DNA of 64,000 nucleotides, taken from NCBI GenBank assembly GCA_041447175.1, contig CP166960.1, positions 2,669,034-2,733,033 of the forward strand, read 5' to 3'. Shown here one piece after another: positions 37,170 through 47,174 of this stretch (positions are counted from its first letter, which is position 1; every line of letters begins with the position of its first letter). The DNA is from Candidatus Bathyarchaeia archaeon. Lineage in GTDB: Archaea; Thermoproteota; Bathyarchaeia; Bathyarchaeales; Bathycorpusculaceae. Both the position numbers and the translations under genes were made by a program. A model generated the notes under the pieces. It made no database searches and was not told where the DNA came from. It saw only the letters and a program-made list of their open reading frames with translations.

Positions 37170-38822
37170 TTATGGTTTTTCTACCCAGTTGCGGCTTCGA
37201 CAAACCGTTTTACCCGCAACCTTAAACTGCAGGCAATCCTTTTCGGGGCACATTTCCACGCAGCGCAGACACAGTAGACACTGCGAAGTTGTCACGTCGC
37301 CGCCTTTTGCTTCATAAACCTCCTCCACTTGAGTGGGGCAGACGCGTTTGCAGACGCCGCATTTGGTGCATTTCTCCTGCACCTTCTCAAGGCGCACGCC
37401 AGATATGCGTTTGAAGGGTTGGAACCGGTTGAATAGGGCGATTAAGCCGCCGAGGGGGCAGATGCGGCACCATGAACGTCTAAAGAAGAACGCCCCAACT
37501 GTGACAATGGCAAATATGGTTAGGTTTAGGGAGGTGAGGTACTGTCCGAGCTGGTAGAATGCGCCTGTGGTTCCCTCCACAACCCATTCCGGACGCATAA
37601 CCCCCATGGACACTTGTAGCAGGACACAAAGCGGTTTCATGGGGCAGACTTGACAAAACGGCGCGCTAAAGTACGTGTAGACAAAGCCGCCGGTTTCGGT
37701 TCCCGGGATGAGTTGGGTGCCGAATATGGCTTCTGAGGCAAAAAGTACGCTTACGATTATTATGAGAGCTAAGATGACGTAGCTGAGTTGATGGAATTTC
37801 TCGTTAAACTTTGGCGAAAAGTTGCGGTGCCTAATCTTCAAAGCTTTACGCAGACGCGTCATTAAATCCATGTATAAGCCGAAGGGGCAAATCCAGCCGC
37901 ACCAGAACCTGCCCAGCAAAACCGACGCCACCGCAACCAAGCCGACAACGATGCCTAACCGCTCCAAGCCCGATATGTCATAGTTTACCCCAAAGCCGCG
38001 TCCAGTGTCCCAAAAGGGGTAAATGTAGGTCTGAATTTGCCAAAGCGGACACGTAAAGGTTCTGCCGCAGGGGAAGTAGCAGCTGAAAACGGGTATGGGT
38101 AACCCGTCAGGCATGAAGCTTAGCGAGGTGGTGCCGAGAAGGAATTCGTGGGGGGCGATTTGTTCGGCTGGTATGGGAAGGTTTTGGTGGTCAATAAATA
38201 CGCCAAAAAAGAGCAAAAAGATGACTGCTATCTGCACAAAGAGGCGAAAGCTGCTGATTTTTCGGGTTTTTCGGCGGGTTCCCACAGTCGCTGCGACTAT
38301 GGCTACGCTTCCTGCTACCGCGGCTAAAGCAATGACGGTGTAGTTGGGTTTGAACGCGGGAAGCGGAACAGGCGTGGGAAGAGGTGCATCGGGGTTGTTG
38401 GGGTCGGTGACGTTAACGTAGAGACGGTCACTTATGTGTCCCCGTATGGGAAAAATGTTCCAGAACCCTACCATGTCCAGTTTTTGGGTGACGCAAAATT
38501 CGCCTGTAACGTTGTCGGTTGGCACCAAGCAGTCTATCCATGTGTAGTCGGGTCTTGTGAATGTCACCCTGACTGTGAAGTTGTCTTCAGGCGGACAAAT
38601 TTGACCCATAACAGTGACGGTTTCTCCAAGGTTTGTTTGAGTGCTGCTTACGTTGGCGATTATGCAGGGTCCATAACAAGGTAGCGGCGTCTCCGGAGCG
38701 GTTTGGGTTGTGTTCAAACCGTAGACTTGTTCGGTCATGTCTAGGTTTGTCGACAAGAAGAGCAGGGTTAAAACTAGTATTGCAGGCATCAAGGCGCATC
38801 TGGACAGCCTCTTCATTGTCAT
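37170..38822 (-). CDS. NapH-like membrane ferredoxin with extracellular Ig-like domain
   Basis: A 550-residue exported membrane protein. Residues 1-35 form a signal peptide, about 50-150 an Ig-like domain, then several membrane helices with the NapH/CcoG-type motifs GRFWCGWICPFG and RRSWCRICPLGG, an APFCQVCPMKPLC stretch, and two 4Fe-4S sites at the C-terminus (CTKCGVCKRVCP, CLLCLRCVEMCP). Proteins of this type pass electrons across the membrane to periplasmic or surface reductases. The fused extracellular domain is unusual. No partner reductase is adjacent. Confidence 0.85.
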   Translation of the reverse strand: MTMKRLSRCALMPAILVLTLLFLSTNLDMTEQVYGLNTTQTAPETPLPCYGPCIIANVSSTQTNLGETVTVMGQICPPEDNFTVRVTFTRPDYTWIDCLVPTDNVTGEFCVTQKLDMVGFWNIFPIRGHISDRLYVNVTDPNNPDAPLPTPVPLPAFKPNYTVIALAAVAGSVAIVAATVGTRRKTRKISSFRLFVQIAVIFLLFFGVFIDHQNLPIPAEQIAPHEFLLGTTSLSFMPDGLPIPVFSCYFPCGRTFTCPLWQIQTYIYPFWDTGRGFGVNYDISGLERLGIVVGLVAVASVLLGRFWCGWICPFGLYMDLMTRLRKALKIRHRNFSPKFNEKFHQLSYVILALIIIVSVLFASEAIFGTQLIPGTETGGFVYTYFSAPFCQVCPMKPLCVLLQVSMGVMRPEWVVEGTTGAFYQLGQYLTSLNLTIFAIVTVGAFFFRRSWCRICPLGGLIALFNRFQPFKRISGVRLEKVQEKCTKCGVCKRVCPTQVEEVYEAKGGDVTTSQCLLCLRCVEMCPEKDCLQFKVAGKTVCRSRNWVEKP

Positions 38823-38961
38823 TCCCCTATCTTTGGAGATGTTAACCTGCTTGGTCTCTCCAAGTTAGATGCTTTTGGATGGTTTAAAAACGTTGGCGAA
38901 TTTGTGTGTGGATAAAAAACTTATATCGGCTCTTTTCTTTCCTATTGCATGAGAGATAATT

Positions 38962-39840
38962 ATGGGATACCGCTCACAAAGTAATCCACGACGTGGTTCT
39001 GACAAAAAAACGCAACGGTCCACCACCACTTCCAAACCTAAACCTAAAACTAAAAAAACTCCTAAATCATCCACAAAAAAGGTTGAACAAGTTGAACAAA
39101 CTTCTGCGCCTTCACTGCAACAGGTCGAAGAAAAATTCTTAGCCAATCTAGAGCGGCTGGGCGAGCAGAAGTTTGCGGTTTCGCCGTTTAGTCAGTATTA
39201 TGATGATTGGTTGATGAATCTTAGGCAAGAGGTTTCCCAGTTTGAGTCTGACCCTGCAGTGAACGCTGATGAAGAATTTGTTAAGGTTCGAACGCAATTT
39301 TTTGCTGACATCGAAGGAGAACTGGCTAAGCTGCGGCTTAAAGAAGCTGACTTGGATGCCTCCGCCAAAGCCCTCTCCGAAAGCAATCACCTGCTCGTAG
39401 AGTTGGATGCTCAATACGCCACTCAAACCCGTGTGCTTGCCCAAAAACGTAACAGCGAAATCGAAAACCTTACAAAAACCGTGCATGACTTCGAAGAGGA
39501 AATTGTACGCGTTGGTCAAATGAAAACCAGCTTTTTCGGCTTTACAAAACGCGCCAAACGCAAGAAAGAGGAGGAGTTAACTCAGCAGCTTACTGCCGCA
39601 AAAAAGGAGGCAGAGTTGGCGGTGCAGAATTTTGGGGTTGAACAGGAGAAGCTTCATGATGATTACGAGAAAAAGAAGCAAGAGACCATCGCGAAAGTGC
39701 AGAGTTTGGAGAAAGAGATTGTCGACATTGAAACCGACAAATCTTCTGAGCCCCGTAAAAATGTGGCTGCCGCTTTGACTGAGGCTGTAAAAGCTTTGGT
39801 TCAACGGAAAGAGGTTTCTTCTTCGCCTTCATCCGTCTAA
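38962..39840 (+). CDS. Coiled-coil protein with basic N-terminus
   Basis: A 292-residue hypothetical. Residues 1-50 are Lys/Ser/Thr/Pro-rich and strongly basic. The rest is mostly long charged helices (about 55-280) expected to form coiled coils, with no membrane segment or catalytic motif. The design recalls DNA- or envelope-associated structural proteins, but no family is recognised. A TATA-like ACTTATATCG at about 38921-38931 fits a start near ATG 38962. It is convergent with the phosphatidyltransferase gene. Confidence 0.65.
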   Translation: MGYRSQSNPRRGSDKKTQRSTTTSKPKPKTKKTPKSSTKKVEQVEQTSAPSLQQVEEKFLANLERLGEQKFAVSPFSQYYDDWLMNLRQEVSQFESDPAVNADEEFVKVRTQFFADIEGELAKLRLKEADLDASAKALSESNHLLVELDAQYATQTRVLAQKRNSEIENLTKTVHDFEEEIVRVGQMKTSFFGFTKRAKRKKEEELTQQLTAAKKEAELAVQNFGVEQEKLHDDYEKKKQETIAKVQSLEKEIVDIETDKSSEPRKNVAAALTEAVKALVQRKEVSSSPSSV

Positions 39841-39849
39841 CTTTTCCTT

Positions 39850-40431
39850 TTATTTTTTGTGACGGTATAATGTACCTGCAATTTGGATAGACGAAACCAA
39901 ACTTAGGGTGCCTGCGATAACAAAACAAACTGTGCTAACCCAAACAACGGGTGAGAGTAGCCCTACTAAGATGAAGATGAGGCGTTCGAAGCGTCCAAAC
40001 AGGGCATAGTCGGTTTTCAATCCGCGGCGGTAACTTGCGAAGCGGCTTGCAAAAAGTGCCACCGAACCGATGACTGCCACAACGCCTATGGGCTGGATTA
40101 TTCCTCCTGCGAGGGCTCCCAGAACCACGGCAAGCTCAGTTAGGCGGTCAGCGGTTGAGTCAAACATCATGCCAAATTTGGATTCCATGTGGAATTTGCG
40201 TGCAATTGTGCCGTCTAAAACGTCGCAGAAGACGCTTAGGACGCCGAAAGTGAACGCTAACGGGTACACGTGAAGGGCAAATAGTGTTCCGCAAGTTAAC
40301 CCCAAGGCTAACCCTGAGGTGGTGAGGATGTTGGGCGTTAACCCATGGGTATAGGCGGCGCTGGCTATTCGAAATAACACGGCGTCTTTGCTTGAACGCA
40401 TACTGTATAAGCCCAGCGGGTGTCCCTTCAC
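39850..40431 (-). CDS. CDP-alcohol phosphatidyltransferase family protein
   Basis: A 193-residue membrane enzyme joining a CDP-activated lipid to a polar alcohol. The catalytic motif D-x2-DG-x2-AR-x8-G-x3-D-x3-D is complete (CDVLDGTIARKF then GMMFDSTADR). About five or six helices are visible. In archaea such enzymes make archaetidylinositol phosphate, archaetidylserine or archaetidylglycerol; which one cannot be told by eye. Start ATG 40431 is the longest option and ATG at about 40401 (MRSSKDAVLF) is also plausible. Confidence 0.88.
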   Translation of the reverse strand: MKGHPLGLYSMRSSKDAVLFRIASAAYTHGLTPNILTTSGLALGLTCGTLFALHVYPLAFTFGVLSVFCDVLDGTIARKFHMESKFGMMFDSTADRLTELAVVLGALAGGIIQPIGVVAVIGSVALFASRFASYRRGLKTDYALFGRFERLIFILVGLLSPVVWVSTVCFVIAGTLSLVSSIQIAGTLYRHKK

Positions 40432-40634
40432 TTGTTTTGCAGTGGGGCTAACAGTTAAAGGTATCTTCTTTTGAGTAGGGCTTAACCCTCTTTTGGTGAT
40501 GTTGCCTAGACTGTTTTTTCATAAAATGTGTGTTTTCGTTCAGATGTCGCGAAGTTAGCCCTTGTTTCAGTCAGGCATCTAGGTTTTGTAGGTTTTTTCT
40601 GTAAGGTTTTCATGTTTTCATAAGTCTTATGAAC

Positions 40635-40650
40635 AAATCTTAAATATGTT
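40635..40650 (+). promoter_or_regulatory. TATA-like box of glnA
   Basis: TCTTAAATATGTTTAA about 70 bases before ATG 40716. It predicts transcription near 40667 and a leader with a GGTGAG ribosome site. Confidence 0.4.
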
Positions 40651-40715
40651 TAAATCCGCTTGGTGCTCCCTTGACCAAGCAACGAAAAGTAAATCGGAAA
40701 AGCATGGTGAGTAAA

Positions 40716-42182
40716 ATGGAAAAAAACGATGCGGTAACGAAAGCTACAGAGACCTTAAAGAATAATAACGTAAGGTGGGTGCACTCCGCGTTTGTCGATG
40801 TCCGCGGAATACTTCAAGACATGGTTCTTCCAGCTCGAGACTACCTTAGTGGAGAGGCATTCACGGCTGGCATCGGTTTTGATGGTTCCTCTGTCAGAGG
40901 CTTCAAATCCATTGAAGAATCAGACATGATTTTCATGCCCGACCCCAAAACCTTGTCAATAATGCCATGGGTCACTGATGAGAAACAGAAAAGTGCCATC
41001 GTCCTTGGCGACGTTTTTGAATGTTATGGAGGAAAAGAACCTTCAGTTGTTGACCCAAGAAGCTATGTAGCTAAACGAGCCGTAGCAGAAGCCGCAGCGA
41101 TGGGTTACACGGGGATTTTTGCTCCTGAATTGGAGTTTTTCGTTTTCTCCTCCATTGACCCCACAAAGCTTGTCTGGGACATGTGGGTAAGCCCCAAAGG
41201 CGGCGAAGGCGACTCATGGGGTGCCCCAAGAATTGTTCCCCAATCCCCAGAAATTACCCCTGGAAACCACATTATTCGACCAAAAGAAGCCTACTACCGC
41301 ACGCCCCCTGAAGACACAACGGTGGAGTTCCGCAACGAAGTTTCACAGGTCCTTGAGGACAATTTCGGGTTAACAATCGAGAAACATCACCACGAGGTCG
41401 CAACAGTGGGTCAGGTAGAAATCGACTACAAATATGGTCCCCTCATAGACACCGCTGACCGCGCCATGTACTACAAGTTTGTGACCAAAAACATAGCCCA
41501 CAAACACGGGTTAGTAGCAACCTTCATGCCTAAACCGGTCTACTTGGACAACGCCAGCGGCATGCACGTTCACCAATCGCTCTGGTCAGCAAACAAAACC
41601 GCAATGTACGACGAAAACGACCCATACGCTGAACTCAGCCAAGTCGGGCGATACTACATTGGTGGTTTGCTGGAGCACGCCAAAGCATTAACCGCCATTT
41701 GCTGCCCCACCGTAAGCTCCTACAAACGCCTCGTGCCCGGATTTGAAGCCCCAATCTACATTATGTGGTCTCGCCGCAACCGGTCCGCCTTAGCCCGCAT
41801 ACCCCTCTACTACAAAGGACCCGAATACGCCGCTCAAAAACGCGTCGAGTACCGTGGAGTTGACCCATCATGCAACCCGTACTTGGCGTTTTCATGCCTG
41901 CTCATGGCGGGTTTGGACGGAATCAAAAAGAAAATTGAGCCTGGCGACCCAGTGGATGAAGACCTCTACAAGCTTTCACCGCAAAAACGCAAGGACCTTG
42001 GCATCAAAGAGTTGCCAACCACCCTTAAAGACGCCTTGGACGAACTCAAATGCGACGAAGTTATACAACGCGCCTTAGGAAACCACATATACGAAGCCTT
42101 CGTGGAGCTAAAAACCAACGACTGGAACCAATACTGCCTCTACGTATCCCCCTGGGAAATCATGAAGTACCTCGACTGTTAA
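40716..42182 (+). CDS. glnA: Glutamine synthetase
   Basis: Forms glutamine from glutamate, ammonia and ATP in the cytoplasm. The 488-residue product has GFDGSSVRGF near the N-terminus, the metal and ATP motifs APELEFFVF and NASGMHVHQSLW, and FEAPIYIMWSRRNRSALARIP. ATG 40716 follows GGTGAG by four bases; TTG 40671 and ATG 40704 are in-frame alternatives. The usual adenylylation Tyr region is not obvious. It stands next to asparagine synthase, making a nitrogen-assimilation pair. Confidence 0.94.
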   Translation: MEKNDAVTKATETLKNNNVRWVHSAFVDVRGILQDMVLPARDYLSGEAFTAGIGFDGSSVRGFKSIEESDMIFMPDPKTLSIMPWVTDEKQKSAIVLGDVFECYGGKEPSVVDPRSYVAKRAVAEAAAMGYTGIFAPELEFFVFSSIDPTKLVWDMWVSPKGGEGDSWGAPRIVPQSPEITPGNHIIRPKEAYYRTPPEDTTVEFRNEVSQVLEDNFGLTIEKHHHEVATVGQVEIDYKYGPLIDTADRAMYYKFVTKNIAHKHGLVATFMPKPVYLDNASGMHVHQSLWSANKTAMYDENDPYAELSQVGRYYIGGLLEHAKALTAICCPTVSSYKRLVPGFEAPIYIMWSRRNRSALARIPLYYKGPEYAAQKRVEYRGVDPSCNPYLAFSCLLMAGLDGIKKKIEPGDPVDEDLYKLSPQKRKDLGIKELPTTLKDALDELKCDEVIQRALGNHIYEAFVELKTNDWNQYCLYVSPWEIMKYLDC

Positions 42183-42320
42183 CCTCTCTCTTTCTTTTCT
42201 TCATCTTTTTCTGTTTTAGAATCCAAAAACCTTAAGCCACTCTTTTCATAGAACGCAAGGGTAGTAAGAGCGTTCCGATGCCCTTATCTTACGGTTTAAC
42301 AAACGTGTAGGCAGATATTC

Positions 42321-43994
42321 ATGTGCGGTATAGTGGGAATTTTCAACATCACTGAACCAGCTGACCAAGTTCGAAACAAAGCCCTAAAAATGGCTACCAA
42401 AATACGGCACCGCGGACCCGACTGGAGCGGCATCTACAGCGACGACAAAGCCGTCTTAGCTCACGAGCGCCTCTCCATCGTGGACGTAGAACACGGCGCC
42501 CAACCCCTCTTCGATAAACTCAACGGAAACGTTCTGGCGGTTAACGGCGAAATCTACAACCACATGCAACTTCACAGCGAACTCAAAAAAGAGCACTTAT
42601 GGCAGACAAAGTCAGACTGCGAAATTATCCTGTACCTCTACGACGAGTATGGACCCGACTTTCTGAACATGCTTAACGGCATGTTTGCCTTCATCCTCTA
42701 CGACAAGCAGAAAAGCGAATACTTCCTTGCCCGCGACCACATCGGCATAATTCCGCTCTACGTGGGCTGGGACGACAATGGAACCTTTTATGCCGCCAGC
42801 GAAATGAAAGCCCTCACCGACTACTGCACCAACATTCAAGAATTCCCGCCTGGACACTACCTGCAAGGTAAAGGCATCATCAAAAACTTTGTCCAATGGT
42901 ACAAACCCAAATGGGCAACCCAAATCCCCAACAATCCCTTGGCGCTTTCTAACCTGCAGACAGCGTTGGAGAAATCGGTGAAGGGACAAATGATGTCCGA
43001 CGTTCCTTACGGTGTGCTCATCTCCGGCGGGTTGGACTCTTCGCTCATAGCCGCCATCGCCTCAAAGTACCGCAAAAAACGCATCGAATCCGACGACCAA
43101 GAAGAAGCATGGTGGCCCCGACTACACTCATTTGCGGTAGGCTTGGCGGATTCCCCCGACTTGAAGTATGCCCGAAAAGTAGCTGACTACATCGGAACCG
43201 TGCATCACGAGATAATTTTCACCATACAGGAAGGCTTTGACGCCATACCCAACGTGATTTACCACTTGGAAACCTTCGATGTAACCACCATACGCGCCGC
43301 GACACCCATGTATCTGATGGCACGCAAAATCAAGTCCATGGGCATCAAAATGGTCCTCTCAGGCGAAGGCTCCGACGAGGTGTTCGGTGGCTACCTGTAC
43401 TTCCACAAGGCACCCAACGAGCAGGAATTCTACGAGGAAACCGTCCGCAAACTGTTCATGCTCAGCAAATACGACTGCCTACGCGCCAACAAAGCCACCG
43501 CCGCGTGGGGCGTCGAAACCCGCGTGCCCTTCCTCGACAAGGAATTTCTGGATTTTGCCATGAACTTTGACCCCAAAGAAAAAATGTGTCCCGGCGACAA
43601 AATCGAAAAATACGTGTTGCGCAAAGCCTTTGAGGGCTACATTCCTGACGAGATTTTGTGGCGGCAGAAAGAGCAGTTCTCTGATGGTGTCGGCTACGGC
43701 TGGATTGATTACCTGAAGCAGCATGCGGAGAGCGCGGTTTCAAATGAGATGATGGCAAACGCCAAAACCCGCTTCCCCACCCAGACACCCATGTCTAAGG
43801 AGGAGTATTTCTACCGGGAGATTTTTGACAGCTACTTCAACTCGCCCAGCGCAGCATTAACCGTTCCAGTCGGTCCAACTATTGCCTGCTCAACACCTAC
43901 CGCGTTTAGGTGGAGCAAAGAATTCGCCAAACAAGCCGACCCCTCAGGCAGATCAGTCAAAGAGCACCAGCATACAAAGGAGGCAACCCCTTAA
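42321..43994 (+). CDS. asnB: Asparagine synthase (glutamine-hydrolysing)
   Basis: Converts aspartate to asparagine with ATP and ammonia from glutamine. The 557-residue protein begins MCGIVGIF with the N-terminal nucleophile Cys2, has the glutaminase residues RHRGPD and VNGEIYNH, and the synthetase PP-loop LISGGLDSSL (about 233-242) with SGEGSDEVFGGY downstream. The whole length agrees with bacterial AsnB. It runs in the same direction as glnA with a 138-base gap, so its ammonia donor is made next door. Confidence 0.94.
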   Translation: MCGIVGIFNITEPADQVRNKALKMATKIRHRGPDWSGIYSDDKAVLAHERLSIVDVEHGAQPLFDKLNGNVLAVNGEIYNHMQLHSELKKEHLWQTKSDCEIILYLYDEYGPDFLNMLNGMFAFILYDKQKSEYFLARDHIGIIPLYVGWDDNGTFYAASEMKALTDYCTNIQEFPPGHYLQGKGIIKNFVQWYKPKWATQIPNNPLALSNLQTALEKSVKGQMMSDVPYGVLISGGLDSSLIAAIASKYRKKRIESDDQEEAWWPRLHSFAVGLADSPDLKYARKVADYIGTVHHEIIFTIQEGFDAIPNVIYHLETFDVTTIRAATPMYLMARKIKSMGIKMVLSGEGSDEVFGGYLYFHKAPNEQEFYEETVRKLFMLSKYDCLRANKATAAWGVETRVPFLDKEFLDFAMNFDPKEKMCPGDKIEKYVLRKAFEGYIPDEILWRQKEQFSDGVGYGWIDYLKQHAESAVSNEMMANAKTRFPTQTPMSKEEYFYREIFDSYFNSPSAALTVPVGPTIACSTPTAFRWSKEFAKQADPSGRSVKEHQHTKEATP

Positions 43995-44028
43995 CCTCCC
44001 GCCAGACAGGCATACAAGAAGTGACGCA

Positions 44029-44232
44029 ATGAGCCTCTCCAGCAGATTTTTTTCGCCCATGTTCTTTTACGTTTTTAAACTGATGGTCTATTCAGGATCG
44101 AAGGTTTTAGCCCTGACTTTTCTATCTTTGTACGGTTTGATTCTGGGTTTGGCGCGGGTATCTGGGAGCAGAGCAAGTGCCGTGAAAAGTCTGCTGTTTT
44201 ATGGTGTTGAAGTGCTTCAGCACGGCTTATAG
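44029..44232 (+). CDS. Small hydrophobic protein
   Basis: A 67-residue ORF 34 bases after asnB. It has one or two hydrophobic stretches (FFSPMFFYVFKLMVY and VLALTFLSLYGLILGLA) and a basic segment SGSRASAV. No family is recognised and the ribosome site is weak. It could be a small membrane protein co-transcribed with asnB or a chance ORF. Confidence 0.35.
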   Translation: MSLSSRFFSPMFFYVFKLMVYSGSKVLALTFLSLYGLILGLARVSGSRASAVKSLLFYGVEVLQHGL

Positions 44233-44366
44233 CCTTTCTTGGCGGGCTTTCGAGCTTTAAAAAATGTTCAGTTTTTTGCTTTAATGATGGGTTTATTGAA
44301 AAACTTTTATATTTTAAACGACAACTACAGCCGCAAACCCAGTTTAATCAAAAAATGTGAAGCCAA

Positions 44367-45044
44367 ATGTCAAAAAAAGCAAAAACAACAAAGCAAACCC
44401 CAACCTTAACAAAAACGCAATCTAAAAATTTCCTCAACCAGCTTGAATCTATTCGAGCAAACCCAAAATACGAGTTCAAAACTAGAAAATCCGCCTTCAG
44501 CGTCAACGCAAACCAAGTTGAAGGCGTCAAACAAGTAGCAAGCCTAGTTAATTCTGCCCTTCCTGCTTCGTCCACAAAAGATGCCGTTGCTTCTTTCTTG
44601 GAGTCTGAAGTGAAGTATTTCCAGAAAGTAAGCAAGCTTAACCAGCAGCGCAATGTGCAGATGCAAAAGCTCTCAACCACCATTTTCGGTCCCGGCGGTC
44701 AACCCATTATTCCTTATGCTCCCCTTCCCATGAGTGACATGGTGTTTGTTGGTTGGGACAAGGAAGGAAAAGAGGTGTACTACAACACCGACGATGGCTA
44801 CTATTACACCAGGGATAAAGCAGGCGGCAATACATTCACGAGGTTCAATGGAGACTACCTTGATTCAGATGGCACCTCCCACGACGCTAAAAAAGAAGCT
44901 GAAAACTGCGATTTCTGGCAATCTCTTTACCGCTTCTTTGGGTTTGACAAAGACAAACTCAAGTTCCCGGACGTCTTCATCAACAATCTCGATTTGAAAT
45001 ACAAAAACAAGGTTCGCCCAGACAACGACTGGTTTGACCTCTAA
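44367..45044 (+). CDS. Hypothetical protein with basic N-terminus
   Basis: A 225-residue soluble protein. The first 35 residues are Lys/Thr/Gln-rich. A helical middle (about 40-110) precedes a Tyr/Asp-rich part with GWDKEGKEVYYNTDDGYYY, which looks like a small beta-sheet, and a C-terminal DKLKFPDVFINN segment. No membrane helix and no known motif. A TATA-like TTTTATATTTTAAAC lies at about 44304-44318, and the start near 44367 leaves a leader of about 35 bases. Function unknown. Confidence 0.65.
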   Translation: MSKKAKTTKQTPTLTKTQSKNFLNQLESIRANPKYEFKTRKSAFSVNANQVEGVKQVASLVNSALPASSTKDAVASFLESEVKYFQKVSKLNQQRNVQMQKLSTTIFGPGGQPIIPYAPLPMSDMVFVGWDKEGKEVYYNTDDGYYYTRDKAGGNTFTRFNGDYLDSDGTSHDAKKEAENCDFWQSLYRFFGFDKDKLKFPDVFINNLDLKYKNKVRPDNDWFDL

Positions 45045-45278
45045 CTGGCAAGTGTTGAAGACCATTTGCAGTCAGCAGGTTGAGTTCGCCAATTTTTGGT
45101 GACTCTCTTTTTTCTATCTAACCTATTTATGAAGACATCAAAGTGCAGTTGCTCTTGGTGTCAAACGTGACTCCTTTCTGACCGTGATTTCTGAGTGAAG
45201 ACCTCGTTCGCCTCACCTTTGATTATCGTTGACCCACGTATATCGCTTAAACCTAAAAACTAACACAAACAATAAGCA

Positions 45279-45869
45279 TTACACAGATAGCTTTTTTTGC
45301 ATGAAAATAAATGTCCTTTTTCCAAGAATTAATCTGGTAATTATGCTCCTTTTTTTCTTCACTTCTAAGAACCCTGTACTTTTGTAGAGCTGAAGTGCAG
45401 CTTCATTATCGGAGGCTACAAAGAGCGAATAGGCTGTTTTCTTTTTTTCTCTCGCAACTTCCTCTCCCAAACCCAAAAGACGCTTCCCTATGCCTCTGCC
45501 TCTAAACGCTGAAGCAACTGCCAAATGCTCCACATAACACTCGTTATTTTCGACTTTATGTTCAAACGCCATAAACGCAAAAACAGCTCGGACTGCACCA
45601 AAAACGCCAAGCCCCCAAAGTAATCCTAACGACCCCCTGTAATTGTTGGGCGTATTAGTCGTAACTATTTGTATTATTCCAGCCGTTTCTGAGTTTACTT
45701 CTGCGACAAACACGCCACTTAACGCATTCGGCTGCTGATAGTACCGCACCAACGCTTCTTTGACACGGTTTATCCTTCTACCAAAAATGGCGTTAAACTT
45801 GTCTAAAAAAGAGTCAACTAAAAGATCCACGATAGCCTTAGCATCTGAAGGTTGCGCTTGCCTAAGCAT
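45279..45869 (-). CDS. GNAT family acetyltransferase
   Basis: A 196-residue protein of the GCN5-related acetyltransferase fold. The acetyl-CoA motif is VASAFRGRGIGKRLL (R/Q-x2-G-x-G/A), followed by the beta-bulge strand LFVASDNEAALQLYKSTGF, typical of N-terminal or small-molecule acetyltransferases. I set the start at ATG 45869 (MLRQAQPSDAK), where the fold begins; ATG 45911 would add 14 unrelated residues. Substrate unknown. Confidence 0.88.
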   Translation of the reverse strand: MLRQAQPSDAKAIVDLLVDSFLDKFNAIFGRRINRVKEALVRYYQQPNALSGVFVAEVNSETAGIIQIVTTNTPNNYRGSLGLLWGLGVFGAVRAVFAFMAFEHKVENNECYVEHLAVASAFRGRGIGKRLLGLGEEVAREKKKTAYSLFVASDNEAALQLYKSTGFLEVKKKRSIITRLILGKRTFIFMQKKLSV

Positions 45870-45970
45870 AATGAAACAAAAACATTGCCTGACATTTATA
45901 ACTGATAGCAAAATCTGCCAGTCGCCAAGAAATTTGGTGCTGTTTAAGGTGTTTGAAGCTTAGTTGTCTT

Positions 45971-46858
45971 TCAATTTTTTCGAACAATCAGTATCAATGA
46001 AGTGGCAGCTATGCATATCAAGACTGTAATGATTAACAGAACAGTTGTCAGGGGTGCTGCGCTTTGTGTTGTGTCTTTTTCTTGTTGTCGGTTATTCTCG
46101 CTTGGTGAAGGCGAAGATGTTGTTGGTGTTGTTGTGGGGTTGTAAGTTGTAGTGGTAGGTGTAGGTGAGGTTGTTGGTGACGTTGGATTTGGGTTTGGTG
46201 TAACTGGAGTATAGGACGCGTTTGGGAGGGTCACTGTTTGGATGCTGCTCCAGTCGCTTGTTTCACCCACATACGCCGTGCGTAGGTCACTTGACCTAAC
46301 AACGGGACTCCCTGAGTAAACGTACGTAACATTCATATATCCAATGAATGCTTTAACCTGAAAATCCAATGTGCCGTCCGGTCGGAAGTTATTATAGCCC
46401 CCGCTGGTTTGAAAGCAGTTGCCTGAATACCCGATAACGAACTGGGTGTATGTGGAGTTAGTGGCTGGAAAATAAGCCTCGTAATCTGGAAAGTAGTTCC
46501 AGTAACCCGTATCAATTCCTCTGACTCGAACACAATAATACAGCTTAACTGGGTACCCCTCAGAATTGTAGTAGGGCATGAATGACTGGTTTTTTATGCG
46601 CAGCGTTATGCTTCCGTTTACCCTGTGATAGCCCGACGTTGTTGTGTTGCTTATCCCGTCGTCGTATGGGTCAACCGTGGTTGCGGTGGTTGCTTCAACT
46701 TCATAGGAGTGGTCTGCCACCGAAAACGTGAATTCTGGCACTGCAGGTTTAGGTGTTACCTGTGCAAAAGCAGATTCAACCATTAACATGCTTAAACACA
46801 TTAAGACGGCAATACCCAGTACAGTGGTAAGTTTATCGAGGTTGCTCATGTCATTCAC
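45971..46858 (-). CDS. Secreted, anchored surface protein
   Basis: A 295-residue exported protein. Signal peptide 1-33 (ends ESAFAQ), an Asn/Tyr/Thr-rich beta-type extracellular domain (about 40-210) with two cysteines, a long Thr/Pro/Ser/Asn linker (215-262) and a C-terminal membrane helix ending RKN. No known catalytic motif. The stalk and tail match the style of the propeller proteins elsewhere in this window, so it probably sits on the cell surface. Start ATG 46858; ATG 46849 is also possible. Confidence 0.75.
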   Translation of the reverse strand: MNDMSNLDKLTTVLGIAVLMCLSMLMVESAFAQVTPKPAVPEFTFSVADHSYEVEATTATTVDPYDDGISNTTTSGYHRVNGSITLRIKNQSFMPYYNSEGYPVKLYYCVRVRGIDTGYWNYFPDYEAYFPATNSTYTQFVIGYSGNCFQTSGGYNNFRPDGTLDFQVKAFIGYMNVTYVYSGSPVVRSSDLRTAYVGETSDWSSIQTVTLPNASYTPVTPNPNPTSPTTSPTPTTTTYNPTTTPTTSSPSPSENNRQQEKDTTQSAAPLTTVLLIITVLICIAATSLILIVRKN

Positions 46859-47174
46859 CTACCACATAATGGTTCTTTTGATTAAAGGGTTCTTGTAAAG
46901 ACTTCTTTACCATGCTAAGTCAAGATTTATTGACCAAATGGCTCTGGCGGTTTTTTGGGATCTGAAAAGTCAATTTATAGTAGGTTTGTAACCTCTGCAA
47001 CTGTTGGTAAAATCCAAGACTTCTGTTGTTACTCGTACTCGTTTTTATAAAAAACGTGTTATCAGATGATACCACTGAAGCCAAAGCAAAAAATCTTCAA
47101 GAAAAAAGCTCTAAGCCGCAAAAAGCCTCGAGGGTGTCGATAGCGGGACCTTAAACTGTTTAGTTATGTGTGGT

